Shown here piece by piece: positions 6,402-7,713 of a DNA stretch of 7,713 nt. Under the pieces are notes generated by a model. It was given only the letters and a program-made list of their open reading frames with translations. It was not told the DNA's origin and ran no database searches. The position numbers and the translations under genes are program-made. The DNA is from Acidobacteriota bacterium (GTDB lineage Bacteria > Acidobacteriota > Terriglobia > Terriglobales > Acidobacteriaceae), in assembly GCA_021810735.1 (NCBI GenBank), contig JAJZIF010000083.1, positions 1 to 7,713 of the forward strand, written 5' to 3'. The number at the start of each line of letters is the position of its first letter. Positions within the stretch are counted from its first letter, which is position 1.

Positions 6402-6818
6402 TCATCCCGGCAACGTCGCGAGCGCGCCGTTCGTCAACTCAATCTTTATTTCCGGGGGCGACATCATCGTGTTGTGAATCAGGCACTGGTGGACAGATCG
6501 CATGAGTCCCGTGGTCTGGTCGTCGGTAAGCTCGACGGGGCAGAAGACCTGAATGCGAAAGTTGCCGAGCCGGGCAGGCTGAAGCAGCTTGTCGGCGGTC
6601 ACGGATACTTCCACGCCAGTCTCGGCCAGGTTGCGCGTCCTTAGATATTGAGCGGCATAGAATGCCACACACGAACTTAGCGACGCCAGCAACAACTCCG
6701 GAGGCGTCATGCCGGTATCTTCGCCACCATTCTCAGTCGGCTGATCGCAGACGATCGTATGAGAACGCGCCTGAATGGAGAACTGTACATGATTGAGGTG
6801 CGTGATCTTTACCTGCAT
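6402..6818 (-). CDS. OsmC/Ohr-family protein
   Basis: A small cytoplasmic protein of 138 residues in the OsmC/Ohr superfamily, whose members reduce organic or fatty-acid hydroperoxides with a cysteine pair. The family pattern is clear: a beta-rich start, then TGMTPPELLLASLSSCVAFYAAQYL with C50 in the central helix, and a second conserved cysteine, C112, in SVHQCLIHNT. Additional cysteines are C24 and C93. This makes it a YhfA-like or general OsmC member rather than a classical Ohr; its substrate is not determined. The open frame reaches back to 7133, but those 105 codons mostly overlap the sigma gene in another frame. The ATG at 6818-6816 is chosen because GAGGA (6824-6828) sits 5 bases upstream; an ATG at 6836 has none. 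It starts 68 bases after the sigma-factor stop and is likely co-regulated with it (inference). Confidence 0.9.
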   Translation of the reverse strand: MQVKITHLNHVQFSIQARSHTIVCDQPTENGGEDTGMTPPELLLASLSSCVAFYAAQYLRTRNLAETGVEVSVTADKLLQPARLGNFRIQVFCPVELTDDQTTGLMRSVHQCLIHNTMMSPPEIKIELTNGALATLPG

Positions 6819-6823
6819 AGCGG

Positions 6824-6828
6824 TCCTC
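6824..6828 (-). promoter_or_regulatory. Ribosome binding site deciding the OsmC start
   Basis: GAGGA on the minus strand, 5 bases before the ATG at 6818. It fixes the start among several in-frame candidates (7133, 6836, 6818). Confidence 0.75.
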
Positions 6829-6843
6829 GCTTTCATTAGAAAA

Positions 6844-6870
6844 GAGACACGGGGCGGGTAGTTCGTTACA
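6844..6870 (-). promoter_or_regulatory. Possible ECF-type promoter upstream of the OsmC gene
   Basis: On the minus strand TGTAAC (6865-6870) is followed after 15 bases by TGTCTC (6844-6849). The AAC-containing -35 and GTC-containing -10 resemble promoters used by ECF sigma factors (B. subtilis SigX uses TGTAAC). It would place transcription start about 18-20 bases before the OsmC ATG. The only nearby ECF factor is the gene just upstream, so self-regulated expression is plausible. The match is by eye and short. Confidence 0.3.
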
Positions 6871-6886
6871 GTGCGGCGGACATTTT

Positions 6887-7713
6887 TCACTGGGTTGTTG
6901 GCATCCCCAGCATGCGTAGATATTCCCGGGTCAGAATGGAGCGCAAGCGAGGCGCGATGGCGGGGTCGCAGGGTACCTGAAGGGAGCGGCAACGGTCGAT
7001 GGCCAGACGCAAATCGCGCAGGAAAGCCACACAGGCAGGACACGCGTCGATATGCTGGCGCATCTGTTCGCAGGAGACCGGGCCTATTCTGCCATCCAGA
7101 TATTCGGAGAGGTTGGCGAACAGATCGCGGCATTCCGCAGGCCGTTGCGCGGCTTTGGCATGGGATCGCTTCGGCTTCGTCGACTTCGTCTTATCCGACT
7201 CCACAGAGGAACTGTCCAGCGCGCGATCGATCTCTCTGCGCACGCTCAGCCGCGCGCGGTGGAGACGCACCCTGACAGTTCCAGGCTGCAAACCGAGTAT
7301 TTCGGCAACCTGGTCGGTGTTCAATTCCTCCATATCGTGGAGCACAAGAACGATGCGCAGTGGTGCGGGAATGCGCAAGACCGCCCGATGCAGCAATTGG
7401 TGCTGCTCGGCCTGAAGAAGGTTGCCCTCGGGGCTCTCGCGAACATCGTGCAACAGCCGCCCCAGTTCCGCATCGTCAGGCATGAGTTCATCCAAAGAGA
7501 TTTTGTGCTTCGGGGCATGAACACCCTTGCGGCGCATGCGCCAGCAGCGATTCCTGGTCACGGTATACAGCCAGACGGCGAGGGCACGCGGCTCCTCGAT
7601 CTTTGCCAGATGCGGGAGCGACCGGAAGAGAACCTCCTGCATGGTGTCTTCCGCGTCTTCCGGATGCCCGCAAACTTTCATGCTGAAGGAATAGACGGTG
7701 TTCTGTAGTAATC
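6887..7713 (-). CDS. ECF sigma factor with fused C-terminal zinc finger, 5' end outside window
   Basis: An extracytoplasmic-function sigma-70 factor, which directs RNA polymerase to stress or signal promoters. Counting from the Met at 7681, region 2 is visible as GHPEDAEDTMQEVLFRSL (5-22) and WLYTVTRNRCWRMRR (37-51), and region 4 as RIPAPLRIVLVLHDMEEL through TDQVAEILGLQPGTVRVRLHRAR (103-144) with its helix-turn-helix. After a basic linker (155-180) comes a domain like the zf-HC2 zinc finger of anti-sigma factors: C184, SEYLDGRIG, then H210-x3-C214-x2-C217. The frame stays open to the right edge and the residues before that Met (VYSFS) fit region 2, so the true start lies outside the window. 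Sigma and zinc finger are in one continuous frame with no sign of a frameshift. Its upstream partners are not visible; the OsmC gene follows by 68 bases. Confidence 0.93.
   Translation of the reverse strand, partial: LLQNTVYSFSMKVCGHPEDAEDTMQEVLFRSLPHLAKIEEPRALAVWLYTVTRNRCWRMRRKGVHAPKHKISLDELMPDDAELGRLLHDVRESPEGNLLQAEQHQLLHRAVLRIPAPLRIVLVLHDMEELNTDQVAEILGLQPGTVRVRLHRARLSVRREIDRALDSSSVESDKTKSTKPKRSHAKAAQRPAECRDLFANLSEYLDGRIGPVSCEQMRQHIDACPACVAFLRDLRLAIDRCRSLQVPCDPAIAPRLRSILTREYLRMLGMPTTQ

Noticed and set aside
6819..7133. N-terminal extension of the OsmC-family protein by 105 residues
   Set aside because: Most of it overlaps the sigma gene in another frame, it has no OsmC similarity, and a good ribosome site supports the start at 6818.
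1..7713. CRISPR arrays, insertion sequences, tRNA or rRNA genes, long direct repeats
   Set aside because: None was seen on either strand; the window is almost fully filled by housekeeping-type genes.

Overview
This window comes from a bacterial chromosome of moderately high GC content, and the best taxonomic guess is Acidobacteriota. The strongest pointer is the secreted von Willebrand factor A (VWA) protein at 3061-4008, which has the look of the family that is greatly expanded in that phylum. The gene set is mostly ordinary housekeeping. I see no transposase, integrase, CRISPR array, tRNA, rRNA or other mark of a mobile or defence region.

Layout. From 1 to 4778 everything runs on the minus strand. 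In transcription order this is a MoaD-MoaE fusion (molybdenum cofactor synthesis), a secreted VWA protein, a divergent Hfq-like RNA chaperone and an inositol-monophosphatase-family enzyme. These four are packed with a 4-base overlap, a 17-base gap and another 4-base overlap, so they are almost certainly one operon. After 113 bases comes a 7Fe ferredoxin gene closed by a clear intrinsic terminator at 1418-1452. Then come recO and glyQ; glyQ runs off the left edge. A 262-base divergent region separates this block from the only convincing plus-strand gene, alaC (5041-6246). Facing alaC are two minus-strand genes: an ECF sigma factor that enters from the right edge with an anti-sigma-like zinc finger fused to its C-terminus, and an OsmC-family protein just downstream of it.

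Function. recO and glyQ/glyS are a housekeeping neighbourhood (recombinational repair and glycine charging). alaC makes alanine by transamination. The sigma/OsmC pair looks like a small stress-response unit, and a possible ECF-type promoter lies in the gap between the two genes. The moaDE operon mixes cofactor synthesis, an exported VWA protein, an RNA chaperone and a sugar-phosphate phosphatase, so a shared job is not obvious.

Nothing here is clearly a new system. The points most worth following are the MoaD-MoaE fusion with an internal Gly-Gly, the Hfq variant with Tyr-Lys-Arg in place of Tyr-Lys-His, and the sigma factor carrying its own zinc finger. Several start codons were moved from the longest open frame, and the reasons are given in each entry.
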